Origin: Antedon mediterranea
Taxonomy: Eukaryota; Echinodermata; Crinoidea; Comatulida; Antedonidae
Assembly (NCBI RefSeq): GCF_964355755.1
Contig: NC_092676.1
Location: forward strand, 18,088,288 to 18,148,287
DNA length: 60,000 nucleotides
Direction: 5' to 3'
The notes beneath the pieces were generated by a model. It did no database searches. It saw nothing but the letters and a program-made list of their open reading frames with translations, and was not told where the DNA came from. This document shows, in pieces, positions 34,201 through 49,200 of the stretch (within the stretch, counting starts at the first letter, position 1; every line of letters starts with the position of its first letter). The translations under genes and the position numbers were made by a program.

Positions 34201-37200
34201 CTTACTGTGAATGTTCGTACTGTTAGATGTAATATAAAAATATATACAAATAAACTTTATTACTGAGACTGTGGATAGGCTCTACTGTTAGATATACAAA
34301 TAAACTTTATACTGACAGTTCCTTCTCAACGTTTGTATTAATTAATAATTACCAAAAATATAAACGTCGTAGTGGTGTATCGTGACATGTACTTTAATAT
34401 TTCAATCGATTATGACAGTGACAATTTTAACAAAGTATTAAATCGCAAATGTTTTAGGCCTACTGTATTTAGAGGTATATTATTTATAGGCCTATAAAAC
34501 ATGAACAAAATATTTCGTTACTCAGTGGATAAAGAATATATTTAAAAATTGTTCCTCTTTGTACCTATCCGCTTTCCCATCCCTCAACCCTAATGTTACA
34601 TAGCGAGGAGGCTTCGCATTTTCCTATCTCCTCCTACGATAATTGTTTTTAATAGCTGAAAACCGGTTGAACAGCTAGAGTACACCATCATAATGTTGAA
34701 GACAGGCCGATTTTCTTTAAAAAAATACTATTTTGATAGATTGCTAGAGTACACCATCATAATGTTGAAGACAGGCCGATTTTCTTTAAAAAATACTATT
34801 TTGATAGATTTAATATACGATTATACAAATGTATTGATTTGCGATGAATGGAACATCCAGTAGTTTGGTTTAACACAAGTACTGTAGGTAAATTTATGAG
34901 CCCTTGGTTTAACACATACGGTAGGTAAATATATGGGCCCTTTGAGAATAAACTTGCAATAGGTTCGGAAAATGTTAAAAACCAATTTCTATTATTTGAA
35001 TCGGTAAACAGTTTCCATTTATTATACATTGATAATGAAACATGAAATATTCCTATTTATGTCCCTCGAGGTTCATTACAATTTATATTTAGTAGTCCCA
35101 CGGACTTCATCTTAGCCACTCCCCCGAGTGCTAAGGCCAAATTTATGATACCCTACTTTCTATGTAGTTACAGTTAGTTCTTGACGATAATAATAATACA
35201 ACGAATTTAGGTTACACCCTTCGGCCGCGAAAACGTTTCTGTACAAATATGATACCGATTGGCTTTATTTCATTCAACAGCGACCATAATCTCGGCAATT
35301 ACAGGATAGATAAACTATTTTATTATTGATGTGCTTATAAATTAAGACTCATGTAAACAGCTTGATTACATCATTTTACAGACAAACGAAACTTTTTTAA
35401 ACCTACTGTTTCAATAACTGAGTATAATACTGTATACGTTTTCATAAGTGCATATACATTTTCGTGTTTTCATTGACGAGATTGTAATAGTAACTTCAGT
35501 AACTATTACAGTACTTATTTATTATACGACACAAGACAATTGTATCTGACAGGTACGTACATTATTCTAAAAAATAAGTCTAGATAGATCCCTTAGGCGT
35601 CATAAATCACAGGCCAACAAATCAGTACTCATGACAGAAATTCGACCCAGTTTGGTTCACACAAATGTTTACAGGAAGTTCAACACCACAACCGATGATT
35701 TGCCCTAAATATTTAGGTAGACTACAGTTTAATTTTTCACTGAATAGGAGCTTGAATTTCCGATTTCCATTTCGCAGAATGTCTAGGTCTATTTATTTAG
35801 TTTGGTTCTTATAATATATAAATACAATCAACTTTATTACTGCGGTTCCATCACCACCACCACGTGCTGCCGCCCAATTCCCGTACATACATTTCCATTT
35901 CTCCCTAATTTCTTTAATCCACATAAATTAATTGTCCTTTATGGAATCCAGTATTGGTTTTGTTGTCTCTATTTCTGAATACCCCAATTAGGGGGACACT
36001 TCCGTTTTTGTTTAGTGTCCCAAAAAAGTCCCCGTCCGTGGATTCTACTGTATTCGAGAACCATCTGTGAGCACCCCTAGATGGTACGCGAGCGAAGCGA
36101 GCGTGCCATCTAGTTATTACAAGTATAAGTAATAATACAATAAGTTCAAAACATACTTACAATGATTGAACATTTATCAATTCATGAAATATATTTGTTG
36201 GTAAATTACTAATTTGGTTGTTATTCAACCATCTGCAAAAATAAAATGACCAACATTTAAAATTTAAATTTCTCTACTTTATGTTAGACATGGTTTCACT
36301 AGTTTTCTTTATTTTATCTTCAAATAAGAAACATTTTTATAACTTTTTATAACAGAATTCATATCTTAAAAAAGAGAACACTGAAAATTTGTTTCATTTT
36401 TGCTAAAACCAATGCCTTAAATATATTTTATTTACATGAAAAGAATGTTGCAAAATTTTCTTTAATCATTTCACAATTAATTAATTAATAAATTATTTTG
36501 CAACTATTTCCGTATTAATGAAATTAGAGTAATAATAACTATTATAAGTATAAAACACACAAATACAACGTTTGCATCAAATACATCAGCTGGGAATTTC
36601 CATGAGAAATGGACAAAAATGTACATGACCTGAAAATTTAATTCTCAAAATATCATGTTACTAGCAGTAACCCGTGTTCCGCACGGTCTTTTTCTGCCTT
36701 ATTAATATGTTGTTATATACTTTGCATGGACAAGTATAATAACAACGCACTTTGATAAAAGTACTTTGACAAATTATTAAAATGAAAGCAAATTGTATCA
36801 CGAATAAAATTCGGAACTAACTGTATTTACGGCCATTGGTTTGTTATACACTATCCCTTCACTTTAAAATATATGTAGTTGTGCTGTGTAAATTAGATGA
36901 TGCACGCAAACACACAACGAACGTATAAAAATGCCAAACTATATTATTATAGGTTTTTTTCGCGTTGTATTAATTATTTGATACGTAGAGATAAAAAAAA
37001 GTGGACAAAAATCGAATGAAAAACACATTGCTGCAGAAACACGAATTGTTAAGTTTATTCATTTACATTTTATTTTTATTTCACTGGTTTTGATATTTTG
37101 CAATTTTTTTGAATGGCAGATTTGTTACGTACTTGCTACTTTTGTAATTAAATTGGGGACCCCTCATGAGACGTCACAAAATCAACATGAATATTCCTTA

Positions 37201-40200
37201 ATCATGTCCATAAGCTGTGACGTTAGAAATGATCAGCTAACTACAATTCGCTAATACAAAGGTTTTCTGTCGAGCCGTCTGTGTAGTCGAGTGGATTAGA
37301 CTATGGACTTTACATGTCGATGTATGGGGTTCGAATCCTATGAGCAAGTTCTTTTTAATTTATAGTGAGAGAGATTACTTCCGTACGAAAAAAAAAAAAT
37401 CGCTTCCCAGCCCCTGACAAATTGTTTTTTTTGTTAAACAAACAAATTGTCAACAATACAATTTGAAACTATTTACGGCCTGCCGCCATTGATTTTGTTA
37501 TACACGGAGTATTCCTTTACTTTGAAATATCTGTAAGCTACAAAATGAAATACTGGATTTGGGGTGCGCCTCAGAAAGTGACAACGTGCATGAGCGGAAC
37601 AGACTTGAACGTCCATATCAAGCACGTTTTGTTACATCCAGTGATTTGTAATAGCCGAAGGCTGGATGGCAATCTATAGTGTTATCGCAGTTCAGGAATT
37701 GATTCTCCATGGAGAGGGAACCAACAAGATGGCGGCTGCAATCGACCAATCAGATATGTCCTACGCAGTACGCCTGTGTTGAGCCTATCTGCGTGAGAAC
37801 GATACGCAACGCAGCGCGTTAAGCATATAAACGCGAACGCATTCTATATGATCCTCGTCAAAGGCGAAAATTAGGAGTTTATTGACGGTTTTATGATTTT
37901 TATTACAAATACAAACAAATACTTTGCGACTAATTTGAGACCACAATTATCACTTTTTGACCAGTGGTTGATGAGATATTCATATGGCCAATTTCTTGAC
38001 CAGTGGTCAGAAAAGGGTTTCTGTTCACTTTTGGCAAAAATTACCCATTAGAGTGACTAGAAATATGGGTCTTCTGAGTAGTTTGGCACAAAAATATTCC
38101 AATACACCCAGTAGTTATCAAGTCCTGACTTTGACCATATTGACCTTTTTGCCCATGTACTGACCAAGCATCTTAATTTTTTTTCGGCCAACAGCAAAAA
38201 ATTGATTTGTATAGATATAAGGAAGCAAAAAAACATTGTTAACATAGTTTGCTAGAGGGTGCTCAACTAAGTTATTACTTTATTGTTTTAAAAACAAAGA
38301 GGCAATTAATAACTTTATTTGTTGGCAGAAAGAGGCCAACAACACTGTATTGCATTGTCAACTGGTATGTGATAGCTTATTACTTTGGTCTTGAAAACAA
38401 AGAGGCAATCAATAACTTTTCAAAACTGGATTTGAGAGAAGTAATCTTCTTAAAATAAAAAATATTGACAAGTTGTTTCATGAATTGAAATATACACGGA
38501 TACAAGGAAACTTTATTCATCCCAACTTGGGAAATTGTGTTGCTGTCTTATTACAATGCCGTAAAGAAAAGAGAAATGATAGGCATAAAACATAAGTGTG
38601 ATAATAATAATAATAACAAAAATAGTGTATTCTAAATAAATAAATAGAAAACATACAGGGCTATTATTAGGATATATATATACCATCTGAGGAAATTCTT
38701 ATAGTGTTGAAATGTTGACACATTTGTTGAAAATTAAAATGTTCATAATAATCTCAGTTGACAGTTCAACATTTTACTTTTAATACATTGTTTACATTAA
38801 TAATTAAAGTGAGAGGTGGAGGTGAATCACCTGGATTACATTTGATGTAAACTTTAAACATTAGAAAATATATTTAAACTGAGTGAAAACATTCTGTCCT
38901 TTTAAGATGTATTGTCCCAAACAATAATTTAGGAAGATTAATAAAATCAGATTTTGAATACTGTAAAGCCCAAAATGTTTGCGATTTTGTTTCGCGACCT
39001 TTTATTTTCGCCACAGTTTCTTGTGTAATTTGTTAAACCAAATTGGCGAATGTAATTTGCCTCAGCGATGAACATCAAACAACGTTTGAATAGCTAAGAG
39101 TAAAATTACAGAATACGCAATTGTAATCATTACATAATTGTAATTATTTTAGCAGTCAATCTTCCCACGGCGCCACGCGTGTCGATTGCTGTGAGGAGGA
39201 ATTTTATCATTGTTTTGAGCGAGGCAGCGCAGGCCTAGCTAGCATTTTCGATTTATTTTAATGTTTTAATTACACCTGAACAAACAATATACTGTAAATG
39301 ATTGGGGTTTGTAAATGTAACTAGGCCTATTTTATTTTCATTTTTCCTATATTTAGGCTAGAGCTGGCCTGATCGACTGTAGGCCTAAACAACATCGTAG
39401 GGAATTTCGCGATTTTCTTGCGCCTTTTATTTTCGCGATCGTTGTTCAATCGCGAAAATAAAGGGTGCGCGAACATTTTGGGCTATACAGTAGTCCATTT
39501 TGTAGCTTTAATAAAGTTAATCACTTTTGTAGAAAATAAATACAAAATAAACAGTTAAATTTAACCAAAAACCAATTGGCTGGTAGCCAATTTGACTATT
39601 TTTTGCTTTAAATTTTAGTTTTTTAAGGTAAATATATATTTTGTTTCAATCCAAATTTTGGTAAAAGTGAGTTAATATTTTGTAACATTAAAATTGGATA
39701 TTCAACAAAAAATGTAAAACAATTATTTTTTCAGGGGGACAACATATCTTTAGAGAACAAAAAATTATTCTGTAATCACACATAGGTAAATTGTGAACTT
39801 ACATCCCTTGGAGACTTGATAAATTATTAGCCTTAAAGATATTTAAAACCCTCTCATCATACTCTTGCAGCCACCTATGAAATAATAAAATTACAAGACT
39901 TGCAACAATTTGTAAAACCATAAATAAATCTTTTATTGTCTTGAATGATCTTGCTGATTTTATGGTGACACAAAAAATCAGTTCCATCATTACATGCACA
40001 ATTTAGTTTTTGGTATAATACATGCAAGAACAATCGACAACTATCTTTGGGCATCTTAATTAACTACTTTTGGGAAAGTTGAAAGTTGATTCTGTTTCAC
40101 ATACTATTTCCAACGATGATGAAATATGAGAGGAATAAAAGACAGTAAAAACTACCCTGTATAAAGTGTTCTCTGTAAATTCATTTATTCACCTTATTTA

Positions 40201-43200
40201 TTTATTACACATACATAAGTCAGACTTTAGTGAGAAATGCACTTAAAATGGTTTATTTTATTCCTTTCAGCAAAAACCACAGAAACAAACAATCAAACAA
40301 CACAAAAGAAGCGGAGTGCTGAGGAGGGTCAAAAGCTGTACATCATACATTTCTAAAAATGTTTTAAACGTATACATCATACCCTAACAAATAATTCAAA
40401 AATTTTATCATTTAAAGTTGAAGAAAGTCAGGTCTGGGGTCCATTCTATTGTCGCCACAGATTGACTTCTTCATCAGTACTTCTATGAATGAATGATTCA
40501 GGGCTGCAAATTAAGGGGTATTTGGTCGCATTTGCGACCTAATTTTTCTGTTTGCGACTATTGAAACAGAATAGGTCGCGCATAGCGCGACAAGATCGTC
40601 TGCTTGTGCGAGTTGTTTCAAACAAATTGAAGTCGGGTGTGTTTTCCCTATTTCAAACACTGTGTAATTTAATCTCTCTACTACGGAAAGCTCAGGAGTT
40701 TCAACTAGTCACCGCCGCCGCAAAGGATTCAGGTTCATTCAAGCGTACAAAGCCCCTAAACATTTTACACTCGTTGAGATTGGAAGTTCGTCCATTTATT
40801 GCATGCTGCCTTACCCAATCACACAAAAGGACAACAAACACATAGCACAGTGTGACGCGCGGACGACACAAACCTCGTGGAAAATCACCTCCGTTTTAAA
40901 GAAGGAATATAAAATCAATTGTACCGCCGTACACAGAAGTTAGCCAGGGCGGGCGCGGTAGATACAAAGGATTGTCGCCGCGCAGTCATCAGCATTTTTT
41001 AGGCAGTATAAATGGTTATATCATGATTAATAAATAATGTAATTAATGATATATATAATAATATCTATTAATTATATAGATTAAACAGCAGTATTGTTTA
41101 TCAGTAGATTAAATATTTTATTCCAGATTCTGATTATCGAAAATTATATATCAGAGAAAATACCACAACTTTTCCTACGAAGTAGCTTCGTAGATAAACA
41201 GGCTACGTTGTTGGCTTTGTAGGTTACATTGTTTGGCTTCGTTAGTAACCTCAATAAACAACCTCACGATGTTCTTAGTAAGTAACAAGGTGTGAAAATT
41301 ATTATTTAATGTGTTATTTTTGACTGGCGGAGGAGGACCAATTTGTACATTACTAAGAAATATATAATATCATAGTTTTTATTCGTAAATGTTTCATTCG
41401 TGTGTGTTTTTTTACTCTCAACGGCGAATATAAATTTCCCACAATGTAAACGTAGAGACACGATCCAACACAATGAACTATGCCAACTAATAAAAATAAT
41501 ATAGCGAACGTCCAGTCGATCCAGAAAGATGCAAACAAAAAGATCGTAAACAATTCATTCTAAATATAGTATCAGAACGTTCAATTGGTCGCTCAAAAAG
41601 ACTGCCGACAGAAGACCGTAATTAATACAGACCTAGTTTTTTGGTCACATGTCATGAAACGCGATACTCTGTTTTACCACCGCAAACCTCTCGCATGTTT
41701 TTTTTTACTCGGTACGAGGGGGATGGCTACAAAACAGTGTACCTGAATTTTGCGTCACATGAAACGTAATACAGCTCTAACCTAACAGTTTTTCCCCTCC
41801 AAATTCTGGTCGGGTATTTTGTCGTAATAATAATTTACAAAGGCCTATGTTAAATCTTAACATGGAATATATATTTATTTTGCATATATTTTGTTGGTGT
41901 CCTAGCCAAGGTGTTGTTGTTTTTATAATTCGCTAAACCAAGGTAGGATTGAATCATGTAGGCCGCCGAAACTCTCTCTGCGTGAGCTGAGGGCCTCGGG
42001 CCCGATTTCGTCTCGTCGGCGGATGTCCTGCCAAATTAGGACAACCGATGTGTAGGGCGGCTACAAAATTAACGTCTAGGATTTTAATTAGCCAACAATA
42101 CATATTTGTTTCCATTGTTTATGCTCCTAACTAAAGGCGATGACATTGGTGTTTACTTTTACAAATTACTAACCCTACGAACCACCCTACGATCGACGCG
42201 TAGATATTATCATAAAATCGTAGGCATGGCAACGAACAATACTTTGGAAATTACAGGATATGTTTAGCGAACAATGACCTACGATCTATTTACGCGTAGG
42301 CTACGAAAGGTTACGCGTATATACAAAGCAGTAATTTCTTTCGGTACCGTAAAAATAATAGATCTTGCAGGCCCGTAGCCAGGGGGGGTTTTTATGGTTC
42401 GGGCGAACCCCCCCTTTACAGCGAAACCCCCTTAACCGACTGCGAACCCCCATCCCCGACATGCCCAATACCTCACCCTCATCTCCAAAAATCCTCCAAA
42501 TACGTGCCCCACAGTACAAAAAGTTGTTTGTAAATTGAAAAATTCGTAAACTTGTTCGTGAACCTTCTTCTCTGTATGAGCGTCAACTAGCGATACGTGT
42601 CTGTAAATTTCTAAAAGCAGCAAATGAATTGCCGATTTTAACCTGAAAAATAAATGTTTGGTCCCTGCATGTAACATGATATTGACGCGTCTCATAGCGA
42701 ACTGGGGCACGAACGATTCGTACTAAGGACACCGCCAGATCACTGGCAGTCAGGCAGCATGCATAAAGTATATAGCCTTCCGACGTACATCAGTATTTAT
42801 GTGTGACTATGAAGTATAATGTATCATAGAGGATTATAGTGAATATTAATATTTTACACTATAATATCTATGGTATCAAGTACTGTAGTTCACATTATGG
42901 CATCCGATTATTTTTTTCTAGACCACCAGCCGATACGTACTAAAATGTATCAATATCACCTATTTAAATATTTATATTCCTCAACAAATTGCTGTAAATA
43001 AATATTATAGATAGAGCTAGCAAATAGCATTTGCCTTCAACCAGTGTGCTTTTTTCAGGGCTGCTCCTAGATGTACGTTCGCATTGAACTTGAACGCAAA
43101 ACAAAATACGAAGTAAATGATCAAACAATCGGCGGTTCCGCACAGAGCATGCGCATCTAACATACGGCAACAAATAGTTATTGTCCTTTAAATTATCGAC

Positions 43201-46200
43201 GTGTTTGAGAAGGAGGAAAAAAGTACGATCTTTTTGCTCATTGGTAGCATGCTGCACGAGAGTGTCTTTTCCGGCCATCTAGGGGTGTCATTTAACAAAA
43301 TTCGCTTCGCATCAGGGCCCACCCCCAGGGGGGGGGGGGGGGGGTTGACCCAAATATTTAGTGTCCGAACCCCCCCTTGACAGATCCTGGCTACGGCCCT
43401 GTCTTGCGTGAATATAAGTGGCGCATCAGGACCAGTGCCTAAATGTGCATAACCCAAATTAATTGAATTCTTCAGTGCTGAATTTTTATGTGCTCAGAAA
43501 TCGATTGAAACAACCTATAATTACTCAAAAATCTCCCCCCCCCCCAAAGCGGGGCCATTGGCGGCCCCCTGACCCCCATCATGGATGGGGTTTGAGGGAA
43601 GGGGGTTAGTTGTCGATGAAAAGGTGCTACTAAAATAATTGGTGGTGCTACCAAAAATTTTTATGAGCCATCATACAAATTTGATAGTGCTACCAAGTAA
43701 AAAAGTTAATTTGCAGCCCTGTGATTAGTTGGGAACATGAACGCTAGTTGATCATACCCAATACCATTTTAATTGTGCGATCAATCGGGAAAAAAACCTC
43801 ACAATAAATGGTTGGTGATTGTTGGTCATTTCAATTCAAGTACGTATTATTCTCTAATTCTTTAGTTTGTATTTACTTTGGAAACATAACTACTGAATTC
43901 TTTATAAATCTATATTATATTATTTGAGAAATTGCAGGAAAGAAACTTTGTTTGTTGGTGAGTTTGCAATACTGAAGGAAACTAGCAGTAAGAAGACATT
44001 GAACATCTTAGGTAGAATAGCCAAGCTGATTGTGAAATTAATGTATATTATAGACATCAAAAGTGTAAAAAAGAACCCTGAGTTGAATACAACCATCAGG
44101 CTTTCAACTCATGAACATTTTCAATAAAACTATAAAACATTCAAAACACATTATATTCTTAACTAAATTTTGATTAATTCATTAATCTGTCACTTAAATG
44201 TTGAATCGATGTGCATCATTGATGAGGCTATTGTATTGCAGAAAAGTTTCTCATTTAAAAAAAAACGGTTATAGATGTCACACTCGCTACAAGTTGGTTT
44301 TCATTCACGCATCATTTATCATTGATATGGCTGTTGCAAAGTACTAGACATCTATTAGAGGCTAAAATACTTTGAACTGTGTTCTGTTTCTATAAACCTG
44401 TTGTAAAGTACTAGACATCTATTAGAGGCTAAAATACTTTGAACTGTGTTCTGTTTCTATAAACCTGTTGTAAAGTACTAGACATCTATTAGAGGCCTAA
44501 ATACTTTGAACTGTGTTCTGTTTCTATAAACCTGTTGTAAAGTACTAGACATCTATTAGAGGCTAAAATACTTTGATCTGTGTTCTGTTTCTATAAACCT
44601 GTTGTAAAGTACTAGACATCTATTAGAGGCCTAAATACTTTGAACTGTGTTCTGTTTCTATAAACCTGTTGTAAAGTACTAGACATCTATTAGAGGCTAA
44701 AATACTTTGATCTGTGTTCTGTTTCTATAAACCTGTTGTAAAGTACTAGACATCTATTAGAGGCCTAAATACTTTGAACTGTGTTCTGTTTCTATAAACC
44801 TGTTGTAAAGTACTAGACATCTATTAGAGGCTAAAATACTTTGATCTGTGTTCTGTTTCTATAAACCTGTTGTAAAGTACTAGACATCTATTAGAGGCCT
44901 AAATACTTTAAACTGTGTTCTGTTTCTATAAACCTGTTGCAAAGTACTAGACATCTATTAGAGGCCTAAATACTTTGAACTGTGTTCTGTTTCAACAAAC
45001 CTGTTGCAAAGTACTAGACATCTATTAGAGGCCTAAATACTTTGAACTGTGTTCTGTTTCTATAAACCTGTTGTAAAGTACTAGACATCTATTAGAGGCC
45101 TAAATACTTTGAACTGTGTTCTGTTTCTATACACCTGTTGTAAAGTACTAGACATCTATTTGAGGCCTAAATACTTTGAACTGTGTTCTGTTTCTATAAA
45201 CCTGTTGTAAAGTACTAGACACCTATTAGAGGCCTAAATACTTTGAACTGTGTTCTGTTTCTATAAACCTGTTGTAAAGTACTAGACACCTATTAGAGGC
45301 CTAAATACTTTGAACTGTGTTCTGTTTCTATAAACCTGTTGTAAAGTACTAGACATCTATTAGAGGCTAAAATACTTTGATCTGTGTTCTGTTTCTATAA
45401 ACCTGTTGTAAAGTACTAGACATCTATTAAAGGCTAACATACTTTGAACTGTGTTCTGTTTCTATAAACCTGTTGTAAAGTACTAGACATCTATTAGAGG
45501 CTAAAATACTTTGATCTGTGTTCTGTTTCTATAAACCTGTTGCAAAGTACTAGACATCTATTATAGGCCTAAATACTTTGAACTGTGTTCTGTTTCTATA
45601 AACCTGTTGTAAAGTACTAGACATATATTAGAGGCCTAAATACGTTGAACTGTGTTCTGTTTCTATAAACCTGTTGTAAAGTACTAGACATATATTAGAG
45701 GTCTAAATACTTTAAACTGTGTTATGTATCTATCATGAGGTGTTCCTTCCCTTTACCAATTTTGCTGATTTCTGACCATCATTTTAGGGATTAAGGTCTA
45801 GGACTGTTAATTGCATTTTAATTGGATTACGATAATAGCTTGTTTAGATTAGGAAGTTTATTGCTTAAGCAAGGTCAGCTAGTGCTCTCTGCCAAGTAAG
45901 CTGGAACTACTTTCTAAATTCATTAGCTCTGGTGTTATGTTTGTATTATAGGATTTCTTTTTCTACGATAATAATATGTGCTTTATTATATTTAAAGATG
46001 TACAGTATTGTCACCCAAAAACATGAACAATGAATATTTTATTTATTTTTTAAATACGCAATTTTGCAGATGCAAAAAATGTTTTCTCTTTAATAAAAAG
46101 GTAAATTCAATCAAAAACCATTGACTTTCAGTCAATTTGATTATTTTTTTCTATAAATTGTTTTTTTTTTATCCAATTTTTGGTCAAAGTAAATATCTTA

Positions 46201-49200
46201 TGGGACTACATATACCTCCTCCTTGGCAGAGATAAAATATTGTCTTGAAAAAGTGAATAAAATATTGAATATGTTATTGTCATTTATAGGTATTTCAACT
46301 CCTAATTAAAACATTTTTCTACCAATTGCAATTTTCTACCCAATTGGGAAACATTGTACTATCCATTTTAGCTTTCATGCTAGTCAAATCCGGGGCGTTT
46401 CGGCCTATAGACGATTCGTCCCGAGACGATTCGTCCCGAGACGATTCGTCCCGAGACGTTTCGGCCCGAGACGTTTCGGCCCACTTTTTTTATGTCGAAA
46501 CGTCAAACTTTTATAATTTTAAGCAGAACAAAATTGTATGTATAAAATTTTATTGCCGATGACAAAACTGAGTTTTATATTGTTTATATCCAGACGTAAT
46601 TAAAATTATAAATTTAATTGCCACCGAGCGAAATTGTAGTGTAGACCCTAACTAATCCGTCCAAGCTACGCCCGCCTCACTCATCGGCCATCCATGGTCC
46701 GCCGTCTCTCGATCGACTGATTATTATTAGTTTGAAAACAGCTTAGGGCATTTCTTAAGTGATTTTTTATTCAACGCGCGAGAAGCATGATGTTGGTCTC
46801 AATTTATAGTGGGCTGATTATTAGTTTGAAAACAGCTTAGGGCATTTCTTAAGTGATTTTTTATTCAACGTATTCTTCCTTGATGAATCCTTTGCCCATT
46901 GCTAGGCTGTGTAAATCAGTAATTAAAGTTGTGATGCGAAAAGTGTGTGTAATTATTCCACAGATAAAACAAATAGGCATAAGAAACCAATCGCACAGGA
47001 ACAGGACCTCGTGGTGTGCCGAGGAGAGACTTTCTTCTCGAGCGGAAGATCATCGTAAACAAAATTGGTAGAGTCCATTAAGTATGGGGTTGTTTACTAT
47101 TTACGAACATATTAAATACGCGCTTCGACCACCACCACCACCACCCTAAATTGATAATTGCGTATTCTGTAATCACGTGACTGATGATGTAATTCTCAGC
47201 GACCTACTAAATGCACATGATTTAATGTGTTGGGAAAAAGCTTGCTGTTTATAATGCACATTGTTAACATCTATGCTGCCACATAATTCACGGTGCTATT
47301 CGCGTTTCTTGGCGTAAATTGGCTGGCGCGTAAATGAAACAATTGATTTTACCAAATTGGTTCCTATTACTATTTAGCCGTTGTCGACATAGCGATCGGC
47401 GGCTAAGCTAAACTTACACTAGCAAACATTTGCTAGTTTTGACATTTTCAACTAACAATTATCAAGAATCTACTAGCAAAATGCTAGTTTGCTAGCGTGA
47501 ATTTCGAGCCCTGTTATATATAAAATTAATACGCCATGCAATCAAGTAAACCATCTACATGCTCTCGACCTTGTGTGCAGCGGCCACAAAAATATTGTAT
47601 TTTTTTTTAGCAGCCGCGCGACTCGGTCACTTAATTACGCACAAGAAAAATAGTTCGGAAATTTTATTACATCAAAATAAATTAAATCGTTTTTTCTCAA
47701 TAATTAATATAATCATAATATTGACATTATAATATAACAATATTTACTGCAAAATAACGTGATTTAAGTGTTACAAATAGATATACTAAAACAGCATTAC
47801 GTCTTATGTAGGCCTAGTGCATGCATCATCGAGGAATTACTATCACTACGCTCATTGACATGATTGAAAATGTATTTTAACTTTCTTCTAGCTCCACGTA
47901 AACTTAACCGATTTTCACGATTCGAACATGTAAAAACAATATTTTTTTATAATGAATACAACTGTATGAATACTTTTATTTTTTTCTTTATGGAAACATT
48001 CATTTTATTTCGTTTGCTATATACACTGTATCTGTTTATCTTGCACTGTCAGACCACAAGCTGTGATTTATTGCAACTGGCTCTCGTAAATCGCAGCTTT
48101 TTACTTTGATACCAAGGTTAGTTGTCACTTAGGCCTAGTGAAAATTGAGGTTGGCCGACCCGCTATAGCTTTATATATGACGGGTTAGCTGGTAAAGGGA
48201 AGGAACACGGCATGTAAACCTATTGCAAAGTACTAGACATCTATTAGAGGCCTAAATACTTTGAACTGTGTTCTGTTTCTATAAACCTGTTGCAAAGTAC
48301 TAGACATCAATTAGAGGCTAAAATACTTTGAACTGTGTTCTGTTTCTATAAACCTATTGCAAAGTACTAGACATCTATTAGAGACTAAAATACTTTGAAC
48401 TGTGTTCTGTTTCTATAAACCTGTTGCAAAGTACTAGACATCAATTAGAGGCTAAAATACTTTGAACTGTGTTCTGTTTCTATAAACCTGTTGTAAAGTA
48501 CTAGACATCTATTAGAGGCCTAAATACTTTGAACTGTGTTCTGTTTCTACAAACCTGTTGCAAAGTACTAGACATCTATTAGAGGCTAAAATACTTTGAA
48601 CTGTGTTCTGTTTCTATAAACCTGTTGTAAAGTACTAGACATCTATTAGAGGCCTAAATACTTTGAACTGTGTTCTGTTTCTACAAACCTGTTGCAAAGT
48701 ACTAGACATCAATTAGAGGCTAAAATACTTTGAACTGTGTTCTGTTTCTATAAACCTATTGCAAAGTACTAGACATCAATTAGAGGCTAAAATACTTTGA
48801 ACTGTGTTCTGTTTCTATAAACCTATTGCAAAGTACTAGACATCTATTAGAGACTAAAATACTTTGAACTGTGTTCTGTTTCTATAAACCTGTTGCAAAG
48901 TACTAGACATCAATTAGAGGCTAAAATACTTTGAACTGTGTTCTGTTTCTATAAACCTATTGCAAAGTACTAGACATCTATTAGAGACTAAAATACTTTG
49001 AACTGTGTTCTGTTTCTATAAACCTATTGCAAAGTACTAGACATCTATTAGAGGCTAAAATACTTTGAACTGTGTTCTGTTTCTATAAACCTGTTGCAAA
49101 GTACTAGACATCAATTAGAGGCTAAAATACTTTGAACTGTGTTCTGTTTCTATAAACCTGTTGCAAAGTACTAGACATCAATTAGAGGCTAAAATACTTT

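Noticed and set aside
42301-43654. Several frames of 60-104 codons rich in Pro and Arg
   Set aside because: They cover GC-rich ends of the nested transposon; poly-C and poly-G runs create them, and no domain is visible.
46326-46562. 78-codon plus frame with DDSSRD repeats and a leader-like start
   Set aside because: The repeat part is the 15-bp tandem array inside a transposon, and the leader-like segment is AT-rich chance sequence.
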